Notes: generated from the letters alone by a model not told the origin. Shown: positions 11,282 through 24,243, counted from the first letter of the stretch. The stretch: DNA of 64,000 nt from Hymenopus coronatus (GCA_030762935.1 CM060887.1:13012501-13076500), one strand, 5' to 3'. Numbers and translations: made by a program.

Positions 11282-12640
11282 AACTTCTGTACCAGCTGCT
11301 CAGTGTTTATCCGCTAGACGTGTAGACACATGATTCAGCACTGCTGCTATAAAAAAAAGGTCACGCTCCTGATGCAGTTATGTTCTGCTCTGGAAGTGCA
11401 GTATTGAGTTGAAAGTGGTATGATGTAGTTCAGTTAGTACGAGTGATTTATTATTTTGTCGTGCACTAGTCACAAAGTGTATTTATTATGGCTTAGCATA
11501 TGTTTTCTACTGCACAGCATGCATTTGTTTATGATGTGTGTGTGTTGCCAAGTGAAAGTACAATTTGTAGAAAGATTTCCAAATGTAAAAGTTCCAGGCC
11601 TTACAACAACCCATGAACTTTACAATAAATTTCAGGCTAAAAAAGCTAAAGGACAGCGTACGGTTCTTCTGAAGAAACATTGGACAACATCAGTCTTGTT
11701 TGGAGAATTCCCCCTAAAAATTGCTTAAGCATCTTTCACAACCAGTAGGCATTTCTTATCGCTGTGTGAAGAGCTACTAAATTGCTGAAATTAAAACCAT
11801 AAAAAATAACTGTCACATGCTGTCCAACTTGTTCATGAATGAATTATATCTTTTGATGTAATTAAGATTTGTGTTAATACTTTTATTGGCAAAGTTGTTC
11901 AGTTATTCAGGTGAACCTGTAATTCGATGCACATTTTGTGAGTGGACTCTCTATAGTGTATGCAATGGCAAAATAGACCCATATTTAATGCTTTTCATGA
12001 ATGAAGCTGGGTTCCACCTTCATGGATATGTGTGTATACAAAATAATTGTTATTGGAGCTCTGAGAAACCTAATATTGTTCATGAAATACCCTTATGACG
12101 AAAAAAATTAGTGAATGGTGTGCCATTAGTGGAGAAAGTCATTGACCTTTTTTTTTTTTTTTCATCAACAGTTGATGTCCATACATGCGTGAATACAATT
12201 TTGCACCCCTCTTTTTAGAGAATTATCAGACAGAGAGTGATTTTGCCTTTTTTCAATAAGAGACTGGAACAGCTCATACAGCCAATCTTTCGATGAGAAC
12301 AATTGAAATGTGTTTCAGGACAGAATTATTAGTAGAGATTTTCAATAACAGACTGCAACAGCTCATACAGCCAATCTTTCGATGAGAACAATTGAAATGT
12401 GTTTCAGGACAGAATTATTAGTAGAGATTTGTAGCGCTCTTAGTCCCCAACCTACCGCCCCGTGATTTCTATCTCTGGGGTAATTTAAAACCCACACACT
12501 TGGGAAGAATTAAAACAAAATATCTGCCAGGAAATTGACAGCATTTCTCAAGGTAAACTATGGCAAGTGATGGATAGTTTTCTAAACAGGTGTCAAAAAT
12601 GTATGGATGATGGCGGCCAAGTATTGTTTATAAACCAATG
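11282..12640 (+). pseudogene. DUF4817-like IS630/mariner-superfamily transposon, copy 1
   Basis: The HTH region VKVQFVERFPNVKVPGLTTT is at 11551-11610. The catalytic part NEAGFHLHGYVCIQNNCYWS then EKPNIVHEIPL is at 12000-12096, matching the DExHFHLxGYVNxQN...HEKPLH block of this family. Later LPPRDFYLWGNL is at 12450-12490 after frameshifts. An 88 bp head-to-tail duplication is at 12252-12429. Clearly dead. Confidence 0.75.
12252..12429. repeat. 88 bp tandem duplication in the DUF4817-like element
   Basis: Two adjacent units, each with GCTCATACAGCCAATCTTTC and CAGAATTATTAGTAGAGATT, differing at a few positions. The unit is single in the related copies near 18240 and 37440. Confidence 0.9.
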
Positions 12641-13180
12641 TTTTTTTGTTTTTTTATAAGGATCAAATTTTGGGCAATTTTTTATTTTGAAGAAGGGCCT
12701 TTGTTTAATTTCACTCAATTCATCCCTTACCAACCAAACCAATTCACCTTTCATAAAGTTGGTAAGTAAAGCATTTAGAAGTATTTTTAAAATGTTGTAC
12801 GGTTTCATCTTCACCTTTCTATGATAGCGGCAGACAGTAACAAGCCCCAAGAAAATGGACAGGCAAACACTATGCAGCCAGTTCTTACATTTTTGACTTG
12901 CTCATTACATAAACCAATAGCAAAGCCAAAGAGAAGCTCTGTTTTGCAGTAAATCTGTGCCCAAATATCTTTCACAGCAAATCATGAATTGATAGAAGCT
13001 AGCTGCTGATGGAAGTGTAAATAAAGGAGATTATAAATAGGATTACTAGACATCTGGAGAATGTCCTGCATTTTAACTTTGTCTGGGTCTAGGATGAATT
13101 TCTGAAATGATATTGTTCTCGTATTTTATTACTTTTAAGTGGAACTGTGATCAGGAAATTACAAAATGAGAAAATTTACC
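12641..13180. other. Unassigned AT-rich sequence
   Basis: No supported gene. The open frames here are short and lack recognisable motifs. Confidence 0.5.
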
Positions 13181-13181
13181 C

Positions 13182-13182
<1 letters not shown>

Positions 13183-13250
<68 letters not shown>

Positions 13251-13265
13251 CATAATAATAATAAT
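13183..13265. repeat. (TAA)n microsatellite
   Basis: About 27 near-perfect TAA units with one interruption, directly 5' of SINE-B copy 1; it makes the poly-Ile open frame here spurious. Confidence 0.97.
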
Positions 13266-13545
13266 AGACTGCCTCCATGGTCAAGTGGTCAGCGAGCTGA
13301 CTTCTCACCCGGAGGTCCCTGGTTCGATTCCCGGCTGGGGCAGGGAATTTTTCTTTGACCAGAATTATTCCCTATCCCCCCATAGAGTCTGGATGTATGA
13401 ATGTGAGAGTGAATGTGGGTGTGTTGAGTAATATAAAAAGTTTAACCTAATGTTCTGAACCTACAGTTTCACAAGTCACAGCCCCCGATATGACCATTGA
13501 TGTTAAAGGGGGCAAATGAAACAACAACAAAAAAAAAAAAAAATA
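13266..13545 (+). repeat. SINE-B (tRNA-derived) copy 1
   Basis: A-box-like TGGTCAAGTGGTCAGCG, B-box GGTTCGATTCC, body AGAATTATTCCCTA and AGTCTGGATGTATGAATGTG, 3' end CCCCCGATATGACC...GGGGGCAAATGAAAC then an A-rich tail with (AAAT)n. Confidence 0.9.
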
Positions 13546-13985
13546 AATAAATAAATAAATAAATAATGACCAATATACACCTAGTTAATCTTTTTATTGT
13601 AGATGATTTAAAAGTGCAATGATCCATTGAAGCTTACTGGAGTAAGAATATAAGGCAGCTTGGCTTGGAAATTTTAATATGAAACTTGTGTATCAACTTA
13701 CTTCAGTACTTCAAAATTTGTCTTGCAGTCATTCTGAAACTACTCTTGCACACAATTTTCGACTGATAACTGCAGAAGGGATAGATGAAAGGATAGTTTT
13801 GACGAGTTACGTTTATTTACACTCACCTTCACTTTTCAGTGTTGGAAAACATCCCCTGAAGATGAGGACTGAAGAATACTTCAAGATTGGTGTTTTTGAG
13901 TTAAGACTTAAATTGCAACAGGCATATAATGATAATTTATAAAATAAAACATGTCGCTTAGACATTCAATGACTTCACATATCTA
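13546..13985. other. Unassigned sequence with an 87-codon open frame
   Basis: A plus-strand frame at 13679-13942 has neither family motif nor duplicate in the window. It could be chance; no splice or promoter support is visible. Confidence 0.3.
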
Positions 13986-14273
13986 AAATTTACTCCCAAT
14001 GCATTTCACCTTCATTTGAAACCATTATCAAAGTGATGTTGACTAGCCGGAACTAGGGATCTTCCTTCTCTGGGGAAACATCTGCTGCAGATTTTAAGAG
14101 CTTTAGCAGTGAGTTATCTTCCGAAGGAATGTCAAAATTCATAAGATATGGTCTGTGTTTTTCACAAAAACCCTTTCCCATTAATTTAATTCTGAATTGA
14201 ACTGGACTGGTTTTTCCACAGTTGAGTGTTTTACTTTCTCTAGCCCATAAATTAAATGAAATGGAGTTTTATT

Positions 14274-14538
14274 TATGGATGCTCTTTAACTGCTATGGTT
14301 CTCAACATGCCATTCTATACTGGGCGTGAAAGGCCGCTTAATTTTGCTCAGAGGCCTCTTTTATCATGCTTGAGGTTCTCTTATGTGCCTAAAATCTATG
14401 ACACTGGACCAATGGCTTTACTTCCCTTCTAATTTTTACACCTAAAAAAAAAAAATCCATCACTGGTTTTGAACCCCGACCTTGGGTATATGAAGTTAGC
14501 ATGGTAACCAGTACACCATGGAGGGTGACACTCTAGCC
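14274..14538 (-). repeat. SINE-C copy 1
   Basis: Minus-strand tRNA-like head: CTCCATGGTGTACTGGTTAC (A-box) and GGGGTTCAAAACC (B-box). The body matches 59345-59600 (GGCCTC, GACACTGGACCAATGGCTTT, TTTACACCTAAAA). Confidence 0.8.
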
Positions 14539-14540
14539 TG

Positions 14541-15650
14541 CATGTATAATGTACATAGTAGTTAATGGTATGTATTCCACCCAAAAATTTGATGCCAAGA
14601 TTTCACCAGAAATATATGTTTTGAGGTCCTCAGAGTCCGAAAAAAGCATATTCAGAAAAGGAGGGTGTGTGTGTGTCAGCACAGCTCAAAATCGAAAAGA
14701 ACCGTTAAATACCAAACTTGGTATTTAGGTTTAGTATATTTCAAGGATGCGACATGAAGATTTTCAAGAAAATCCCACCCCAAACTATCCTTTACATGGA
14801 AATTTTTATGAAGATTTTGATTTTCTCAAAAATGGCTCTGACAATTTTGATTGAAATACAGTATATTAAAGATATTTACATCAGAAACAAAATGCCTATT
14901 TTGAATTTTCTGGAAGTAGTACCTGAAGACCCCTTTATTCTGGACGAGTTTTGCATAAGAGATAGACAAAAACTTACTATACAAAAAGTGTAGGTCTCGT
15001 TAAAACACATAATTTATGTCATATACATTTTTTAAGTATAGCTGATTGTTTCTGAGATATTCCTTGTTATTGGTTTCAATTTTCAACTACTTTCACTTTT
15101 CTCAAAAAGAAAGCGACGTTTTGTTTCATCTCTCTTGTTTTACTGTAGGCCATGCAAAGCCAACCGAACTTCTGCTGTTTCAAGTAACATTGCTTTTATT
15201 AAAAGATATAACTATCGATTTAGCCTAGTGTATTCCCTTAATTCCCTTCTACTTACAAGGAAGCTAGTAATAAGACAATTTCTAAAAACCAAAATAATTT
15301 GAGTCTGTTTTTGTAACACAAACATCGCTTATTTTTACTTACTGGGACCGGTTTCGGGAACACTTGTTCCCATTTTCAATTAAGGGTTGAAAAGGGAGAA
15401 CAAGTGTTCCCGAAACTGGTCCCAATAAGTAAAAATAAGTGATGTTTGTGTTACAAAAACCAACTCAAATTCTTTTGCTTTTTATTTAATCACATCACTA
15501 TCACCAGCTTCTATGCATATTTACAAGTTTTGAAGATAATTTTGTTAATGTTTGCTTTGATTAGCACGTCATACATAAGAATAATTTTTTGTAAGGAAAG
15601 TTGTTGATGTAGCTAGAGAAAGTCATGTAAATGGAACATATCAGATTTTT
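14541..15650 (-). repeat. ACT-1 element copy 3, split by foldback element
   Basis: Body from TGTATTCCACCCAAAAATTT to AAGACAATTTCT, interrupted at about 15285-15530, then resuming TTAATGTTTGCTTTGATTAG and ending TAGAGAAAGTCATGTAAATG. Confidence 0.8.
15296..15478. mobile_element. Foldback (palindromic) MITE
   Basis: Two ~75 bp arms: GTTTTTGTAACACAAACATC ... GGTTTCGGGAACACTTGTTC and its near-exact inverse, separated by ~20 nt. A half copy (GATGTTTGTGTTACAAAA then CTCAAATTCTTTTA) lies at 31786-31826. Confidence 0.9.
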
Positions 15651-15785
15651 TTCCCTATGTTGTGATTGTAATCCCGCAAGTATGCTGCCATTCCAGATTC
15701 TTTAGTTTCTTTACTTTTGATATTGACAAAATATTCCTTTAATCTGGTTCCAATGTGTACTTTTCTGCAGCCAGAACAGTTAACT

Positions 15786-16650
15786 TTCTAAATACAGGAT
15801 GGAAAAGGAATCAAACAACAGGGTACCTTTCCTAAACCAAAAAATAGCGAGACATAACAGCAAATTAAAAGTCAGAATCTTCAGAAAAGACACACTGAGC
15901 CAACTACATCAAGGCAAACAGTTTAAATCCCACACCACACAACATGCAATCGTATCACAGATGAACAGGAATATTTGACCAAATACTACAACATAATAGA
16001 AATGTCCCGATATATGGTGGACTTTGTGACAGTGATGTGTTTTATGAGTCGATTTTGTAACACTACATTGCAAAGAATGGCTTCAGCAAAAATTTAGTAG
16101 ACAAAATAAAAAAGTCTAAGAGACAAACACACTGTCATCTTTCAAGTGTAAGTTTCTTCAAAAAACTTAACCTCACTCTGTCATGTATTAATGCATACAG
16201 TATGACAAAGCTCCTGAAAAAACGAGGACTGATAACCTCCCCCCCCCCCCCCCCAGAGAAGTCCAGTATTTATAAAATCAACTGTTTTGACTGAAAAATG
16301 ATATACATCAGCAAGAAAGAAGAAGAAAAAAAGCAGATTAAAAGAACATTTTGTTAATATAAAAAAAGAAGAAACTAATAAATCTGCAGTAGCAGCACAC
16401 TTCTGGAATGACCATCATAACAGAGAAAAACACTCATCTATTAAAACCGGTCCCGTTCAATTCGGAATTCAGTATTTTCATGAACCAACACAGAACATAT
16501 CTTATGAATTTTGACATTCTTTTGGAAGATAACTCACTAAAAACATCATAAAATCTCCAACAGATGCTCCACCCCAGAGAAGATCCACAGGAGCACCAGC
16601 AGTCTACATCACCTTGATGAGGGCTTCAAATGAAGGTGAGACAGGTTTTA
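15786..16650 (+). mobile_element. Penelope-like element 3, right (plus) arm
   Basis: Decayed coding remnant: SSIYKINC at 16264-16290 corresponds to the GIYRINC start of the GIY-YIG domain, followed by positions matching the KSAVASH and LMNFGI blocks (AATCTGCAGTAGCAGCACAC at 16381; CTTATGAATTTTGACATTC at 16500). Contains a poly-C run at 16240-16258. Many stops. Confidence 0.65.
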
Positions 16651-17451
16651 TTATATTTTAACACAAGTTGAAAGTAGAAGTAAACAAACCCTCCTGTATC
16701 ACATAGCAGCACCATGTGGATATATGAAGTAGCTACAGGAATAGATTACCTAAGATAGCATGTGTATATGACATTCTGCAGCTTGCTAGAGGATTAACAA
16801 CATTTTGATGTCTTATTACTATATTTTTCCTTACATCCTTAACTTGTAACAAATATTAAAGGAAAAAGATAAAAGTGGTAACAAAATAGTTCAGTAGATA
16901 TACCTATCTACTATTCCACCTGTGGTTAACTTTCATAAATGATTAATTTAATGACTAGTATTATGTTTCATTTTTGCTTAACTTTTAAGACTAACAAAAT
17001 GTTTAACATTTTAGATTAGAAAGTACAACAGAAAAGAAACGTGGTGCAAAATCCAGGCAACAATTCTGCATCATTGTAGTAACACAGCTCAATTATTGTT
17101 AAACAGCTAAGCACTAACCATATTCATGGTCAATTAAAAAGGCCATGACAATTGCAGTGTCCATTCGTTCAACTTATAACCTAATAACAAATATACTGAG
17201 AGATTGCTTGTACCATACATAGTGCATGGATTTATCAGTTATCACTAAGACGGTAAGGTGTGAAGCACTTGAACAAAAAACAGTTTGAGGACATCTACAG
17301 TAGTAGCAGTAAGTAAAATAAGTTTGTTAATACAAGAGCATTTTCACTGAGGAAAATTCATGTCAGATTATAAATTAACATATTTGTTGTGCTGAACATT
17401 TGAATTACTGCAATTTAACAATTTTAATGCTGATAATTTATGAATTAATTA
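16651..17451. other. Unassigned sequence
   Basis: Nothing recognised; no open frame of interest and no repeat shared with the rest of the window. Confidence 0.5.
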
Positions 17452-18205
17452 CGAAGGCTGTCCCAGAAGTACCCGACCTAACAAAGAAAGCACAAAAATT
17501 TTGTGGAAAAACATCTTTATTTCTCTATATAGTCTCCTTTCAGATCAATACACTTTTCCCAGTAATGTTCAACAGCTTCAATACTCTGTTTACAGTGAGA
17601 AATATCGAGGTCTGCAAAATAGCCATCAACTGCACACTCCATCAATTCAATGTTGGCAAATCTTCTACTACCAAGCCATTTCTTCAAGTTTGGAAACGGA
17701 AAATAATCAGAGGGGGCTAAATGTAGTGAATAGAATGCATGAGGAAGCAATTCAAACAACTCATTGATTTTAGGCATGATGATAATGGATTTGTGAACTG
17801 GTAAACTGTCTTGATGAAACAAACTTTCTTTTTCGCTAAATGTGGCCAGTTTTGCTTGATTTCATCACTCAAATGCTGTCTCAAGCTCACATTATATTCA
17901 CCATTGATTACTTTTCCTTTTTGAGATAATCAATGAAAATTATTCAGCATGCGTCCCAGAAAACTGATGCCATGACCTTGCCATCTTTGGAACCAATTCT
18001 CCCCCTTCCAATACACTGTTTTGATTGTTCCATCATCCAAGGTGTGAAGTGATGGAACCTGGTTTTATCCATTCTTATGAATTCACGCAAAAACTCAGCT
18101 TTACTGCAGCAAAACATTGTCAAACACTAAATTGAAACATCCGCACGACACTGTCTTTGTTCTATTGTGAGCAAACGCGGCACCCATCTTGCACACAACT
18201 CTTTC
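17452..18205 (-). pseudogene. mariner element 2, C-terminal two thirds
   Basis: Left end CGAAGGCTGTCCCAGAAGTA matches the end of mariner 4 at 61498. The minus frame at 17822-17517 reads INELFELLPHAFYS, LAPSDYFPFPNLKKWL, then YWEKCIDLKGDYIE, the canonical mariner C-terminus. Stops upstream; the N-terminal DNA-binding part is missing. Confidence 0.88.
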
Positions 18206-18232
18206 ATATCCAAATTCTGACCTAAATCATGC

Positions 18233-18600
18233 TTTCAATTGTTCTCATCAAAAGATTGGCTTTATGAATGGTTGCAGAGTCTTGTTGAAAAAGGCAAATC
18301 ACAATCCCTGTCTGTTACTTCTCTAGAAAAAAAGAGGCAAAATTGTATTCATGCAGGTACTGTTGACTCAAAAAATATTTACCCTATAACTCTTTCTTCA
18401 CAATATTTCTGCAAATTATACTTTCACTTGCTGAGCTCACTCAGATAACATAAAACAATACACACTGTCCAGTAGAAAACTACTGGACCATAATACACTT
18501 TGTGACTAAGCACAGGACAAAATAATAACTGAACTACACTACCGGGAAGAAGTCGACACACTTATCTTTACGTTGCAACTGCTATAAAAGAGAGCAACTT
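18233..18600 (-). pseudogene. DUF4817-like transposon copy 2, fragment abutting mariner 2
   Basis: The reverse complement matches 12290-12310 (CAATCTTTTGATGAGAACAA) and, at 18472-18540, the 5' flank of copy 1 (ACACTTTGTGACTA, GACAAAATAATAA, ACTGAACTACA). Internal deletion relative to copy 1. Its junction with mariner 2 suggests the two were fused by deletion or insertion. Confidence 0.7.
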
Positions 18601-20659
18601 AATATCAAGTCTACCAATTTGCAAGACCTTCTTAGAGAATATAACCTGAAAATATAATCCACAGCACATTACTTGCCAGATATACTACAATCCACACAAA
18701 AAATAAAATGTCAACTCTACAAAAAGAACTAAACATTCATGTGGGAAATGGAACACTTGTCTCTGAGCAAGCATGCTAAAATTATTTGCAATTGGGGGAA
18801 ACACAGGACAGATAAGATGACTCTCAGCAACTCAACACTTCAAATTATAAGTTGTATACCTGAAAATGCCAATGCATTTCTTTCATTTATATTAATAGAA
18901 ATTATGATGTTTGTACTTATTTATATTTTACCTGATTTTTTTTATGTAGTAAGAAGTATCTACTAATCAGAGCTGTTATTTAACCCAAATACAGCTAAAC
19001 ATAAGAAAAAAAATTGAAAAAAGAGAAATAATATAGCAAAACTATAGCATAGATAGACAATAACCCTTGCGCAACCAATTGTGTTGCACCAAAGTGCACG
19101 CCTAACACAGGGTTAAGAAGCATTATAATTACTAAAGACTGGTTACACCACTAGGCATTACTTCAATATGTGATGTGAAATTTTTCTTATTCTGTCATTA
19201 GAGCCATTTTGTAGTTGGCTACTGGTCTGTTATAAACGTTTAGGACCCTAAGCCGCAAAGCGTAGCAGAGAAGCTAAAACCCCAATTATCACAAGTCAAA
19301 ACTTAGGCAATCTAAGGAATTTCACATCTGAACCACTTAATGTTTTCAGCACTTTCAAATTTGGACACCCCGTAGAAGTTGTACCACCACTTAAACTACT
19401 ACTTAAGATCGATCGTGTGTGTGTGTGTGTGTGTGTGTGTTGTAACAATCCTAGCTTCACCAAAACATCTCTCGGCTACGCTTTGCGACCTCAAAATTGG
19501 GCCACGCTTAACTACACGCCAAAATACGCGAAGAGTTCAAAATTTAGCCGTAAAGGGCCATCGCCTGCAAGGTCATTAGCCCGCTATCTGCCTGGTGAAA
19601 ATGGATGGTTGCGCGAAGAAATGCGCTCTCCATGCGAAACTTTGTTGTAAGCCACCTAGCTGCTAAGTGCCAAGCACTTGCATCCTCATATTATGCGTAG
19701 CATTTTCCCCACAATTTAAGTCGACCAAGGCTCAGACGCATTTATAACAGTTGACCAAACAATGCACCCCCAATTTTCGCCTTACTCTGAGCATATTCCT
19801 CACTAAAACTCATTTAGGATAGTTACTGTAACCACTGGTAATCAATTTCCGTTTAATCTAAACATATTTCACACTGAGGTTCACCTAGAATTTTCAATGG
19901 GATTATTGTGTAATCTCTGAAATCTGATGAAACATTTATCTCTACATCGTACAGCAGACAAACAAATTATTTAGCTTATTATTAAGACCACTAATTAACC
20001 ACAGCTACAAGTTCATAAACACTTTCCACTATACCTGCCTTAGCCATTGATTTGCTCTATTTGTAGTAGTAGACGTGACTAGCTGACTATTCTAGAAACT
20101 CTCATGCTACACATTACAAATAAAAGAAGGGGAAGGGGAATTAAGACGGGGAATTACGTTAATTTTAAGCCATGTTGACATGACTGCCAACACCACACGC
20201 ATGTAGAGTGGCACTTTCCTGTTGTCAACACAAGCGAGTTGATACACCACAAACAGCATAGTACAATAATGTGTGAAGCGAGCATATTTGTGCAGACTAT
20301 GGGTTAATAGTCAAACCCTATATTAGATTAGAAACTATTCTGTAGGTTCGTTTTGGCCAGCAAGCCCCCTGAACATATAACTTGTCAAGTCATATACATG
20401 TATATGTTGATGTACTGTGGAGAAAAATAAATGTATAAAGCTCAAGCGCTAAAAGCGCGGGTAACAAAAACAACAGAATAGACATATAATCACATCATTA
20501 GTCTTTTGTGCCCTGTACGTCACTGCACTACACTTAAATTTAACGTGTTCCACAAAAGCATATAATTTACATACACATATAAAAATTATTGTTAAAATGT
20601 ATAAATATGTAACATTTCATTATGCAACACCGATTAAACGTCAGATGCTTTTTTTATTG
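18601..20659. other. Repeat-poor stretch, no gene recognised
   Basis: Contains a (GT)n at 19415-19441 and a ~22 bp inverted repeat (CGCAAAGCGTAGC at 19253 and its inverse near 19480). Open frames are short and motif-free. Confidence 0.5.
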
Positions 20660-20930
20660 CTTCATTTGTATAGCCACCTTTATCATCAATGGTCTTATCG
20701 GGGGCTTTCACTAGTGAAACTGTAGGTTCAGAACATTAGGTTAAACTTTATATTACTAAGCACACGCACATTCACTCTCACATTCATACTTCCAGACTCT
20801 ATGGGGTTTAGGGAATAATTCCGTTAAAAAATAAAATTGGCCGCCCGCTCCGGTAATCGAACCCGGGACTTCCGGGTGATATGTCAGCTCGCTGACCACT
20901 CGACTACGGACGCAGTCGTTAAATGTTAGT
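20660..20930 (-). repeat. SINE-B copy 2
   Basis: Minus-strand copy: GGTTCGAT-type B-box seen as AATCGAACCCGG, body GACTCTATGGGG and ACTGTAGGTTCAGAACATTA, 3' end GGTCTTATCGGGGGC. Confidence 0.88.
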
Positions 20931-20935
20931 TTTCT

Positions 20936-23900
20936 AATTATTAACATAATAGTCACTGGTAGGAGGAAAAAAAAGAAAAAAGAAAAAGAAAGAAAAAAAA
21001 AGGGGGGGGGGGAAATACCTAAATTCGCAATTATGTACTAAAGTGTAAAATATCGTTGAATCTTGCTTTACAGACCCACGTGTCCTTGCTTAATACTAAA
21101 AGAAACCATCTGATACATTCGTGGAAGTCTATATTTGTATATAAAACACATATTATGCACAAAATGCAATACGTTATAATACTTATAAAACATTTATTAA
21201 TAAGATACTATCAGACAGATGTGTCACTAAATATTCATCTACAGAGTAAAATGATTTATTGCATATGTACTCCTTAAGAGAAGCCCTGAAATTAATAATT
21301 TTTCTTTGAGATTACTGGGGAAAACACTAATTGATTGTTTTGTAATATACATCTTTCTGAAAGCAACTAAGATTAGCATTGGGACGATGACTATATCCCT
21401 TTTGTCTAGTATTAATGTTGTGCATTTCCATGTTTGTTATAAAACTATGTCGATTAATTGCATAGTGTTTTAAAATGGATAATATATAAACACAAGGTAA
21501 GTTGAGTTTGCCCAATCTTTAAAATAGTTCTTTGCATGACTGTCTGCTATAAGCATTACAGATTATTCGTATAGCCTCTTCTGTAACCGGAATATTTACG
21601 TGTTCTTGTGCGTTTTGTATATTTAAAGTGTATGATATAAGTTACTATATTTCGCACACGATGCTTCATCTGCCTAGAGGATACGTTTTCTCTTATGTTC
21701 GAACACAAGAGCTGACAGTCTTATCATTCAATGTGTGAGCTCGTAATGCGCATACATCCATGCTCTGTTGAACATTGCTTCTGTGTTGTAGAACTCAACT
21801 CATATCTCTTTTCAGCATTTTATCCTGCCGCCATTCACATCTATGCTATTCTGATCGTCCTGTCCATAATATCTGGGAGGGGAATAGGAGTTGCTCCAGC
21901 TGTGTGTTCCTTGTGGGTGGGTGCTCGCGCATCGCACACACGATGCTTGTTTTTTTTTTTTTTTCACATTCATTTTCTGTTTTTTTTTTTTTCTAATGAA
22001 ATACATGTTTTATTTTTTGGGAGTTCATGGAGACTACAGGTAAGGTATTTCTGACTTTTCTCTAGTGTTCATGGTCCAAAGAACTCTGTCCGCGAGGGGG
22101 GTCCTGATTTACATATGAAGGATTTCCTTGAAAGTTAACCAAATAAATCCACTTCGGATCACATGGAGAAAGAGGACATAGCACAGGTCGCGCACCAGTT
22201 CTTGATGAATGGCATTTTCAAATCAGAGATTAGATGCGGGTCATTTACTCAGCTTTACTGTGTGTTCTCGAAACGCAATCATAAGGAAGCAGAACAGCTG
22301 GTTATTGTAACATAAATTATTTGCTGACTTGTTTATCAAGTGTCCGCTAGCTCACTGTATCTCCGCTAAAGGCTATTCGTCTAGAAAGAGAAATTACTAA
22401 CCGATTCGTTGCTACTATGCGTGAGGGACGGTCAAATGAGGTTGCGGAGGGCGATTCGGTTCGACCCCCGCTTCGTTAACTATCTACGGATCTGAAACTT
22501 TTCTTTATGACTGCAAAAAATATGCGAAACACTAGGGATTTTCACTCGCTGAAAATTGGCAAACGGCTTTTTCTTCACACGGAGAACATTACTCATAGAC
22601 ATAAGAGTGGTTGTAATCAATTCGAGATGCAATTTATTTTCTCTATCGATTTAAAAGTACATTCTTGGATTACGATTTCGATGTATATGATACACGTTTT
22701 ATCATTCCATTTTTTATATATCTCAGCAAAGAATGTGATTAGAGAGAGTTGATTTAAACCTCACCGTGGCCAATTTTAGCATCCATTTAAGTATCACAGG
22801 GCAGTTACGGTCCATCATGTCCCTCTCTTTAACCGCAGCCGACTGGAATGGGGTTAAAACCATGCGTACCGTGAAAACAACTTTAAGATCTCAACGGCGG
22901 TCTAAATTATTTCTACGTCTACTAAAAACGTCTTTGTATTGAAACATATACGGCGCTGGTTCTTGTGTGTTCCATCACCGTGACTACTTTGCCACAGTAC
23001 CAAGTGCTCCCTGAAAAGCAGGAAAACTAACATATGCGCAAATGGCCTGTTTTACGAACAAATCCTGTTGTATTAATTGTAAACATTCGCATTCGGCGAA
23101 TGAGACCGATTAACAACCACTTTTTAATTTAAAGCCAAAGATCACTTCAAAGTTCGGTGAACTGCCGGTTTCCCGTTATAATGCACGCCAGATGTCGCTA
23201 CTATTTCACATGCGGAGATGTTGAGAGCACACGATAATGGGGAGGATTCCCGCCACAACCTCCTCGAAACCAGGATTGTCTGCAAGGTCGATGGGCCCCA
23301 CATGAGCGGTGAAGCTCGGGATCATTGATGGATAATGTTCCGCCATCATCGGAGACCCGAACTTCTGGTGTGTTGACACTAGTAAAGGTATTCCGGAGGC
23401 TCGTACAGTGATGGATCACCCTTCTGTTTGACCGGATTTTGCTGTTCCTCACAATTATCCTCCTTGGAAAGTGCATGCCTTCGTTTCGTCCTCTAGATGG
23501 GTGGGAACCTTTCAGACCTCAAACGCACCCTTGATACAACACTCTTTGCGGAGGCTCCGGAATATCTTGATTAAACTTTAATTACCTTAACCCCCTCTAC
23601 AGTATAAGATGATATTTTATGTTACTTCCACGTAACTTGCGTATAGTATATTGCAATGCGCGTAGCAATCACGACAAAATCTCGCATTTGCATTTTTACT
23701 TGACTTGGGTCAAGCCGCACGTTATCATCTTAGCTGAAACCTGTTAACCTTTACACCCACCCTTCCATATTTTTTGTTATGAACTCTTTCGCAACGACCG
23801 AGCGACGCCCGGTGGGGACATTGCCATCAGCGTTGTGAATAATCTTATATAACCTTATAAATGCTTAAGGGCCACAGGGGCATTGTCTTCCCTACAAACA

Positions 23901-24189
23901 TTTCAGAAATAATTTCTCCATTATATTGCCAGGTAAAATGTTATAACCTAATGCCGTAATAAACTGTTTTTAAATATACATTTAAACCAAAGTAGTAACC
24001 GGACGGATTTATCTAACACAAACGATTTTGTAGTGATCCTGTGCGCACGCGCAGAAGAACTCAATACTTTCAGATGTACTCAGTTTATGGGTGCCGGGAT
24101 GCAAGGATGAGAGGGAAAGCTTCTCTTCGGGCGTTTGTGGTCTTTTGCCGTGCTTGCGCAAAGAGAAAATAAGAACAACCAGGCCCTCC

Positions 24190-24243
<54 letters not shown>

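Larger units (their letters stand above)
13990..15785 (-). mobile_element. Penelope-like element 3, left (minus) arm, interrupted
   Basis: 13990-14270 matches the reverse complement of 16440-16650 (CACCTTCATTTGAA, CTTCTCTGGGG, GAATGTCAAAATTCATAAGA). 15660-15785 matches the GIY-YIG-proximal part seen at 950-1080 (CCTTTAATCTGGTTCC, CCAGAACAGTTAA). Between them sit a SINE-C, an ACT-1 and a foldback element. Same gene family as the 0.6-2.2 kb locus but diverged. Confidence 0.65.

Noticed and set aside
13147..13431. 94-codon frame with poly-Ile
   Set aside because: Translation of a (TAA)n microsatellite running into a SINE.
19070..19130. ACCCTTGCG ... CAGGGTTA short inverted motif resembling transposon ends
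   Set aside because: Only ~55 bp apart with no body or second copy.
22430..22480. GGTTCGACCCCCGC resembling a tRNA B-box
   Set aside because: No A-box or cloverleaf can be formed upstream; probably chance or a very old SINE.
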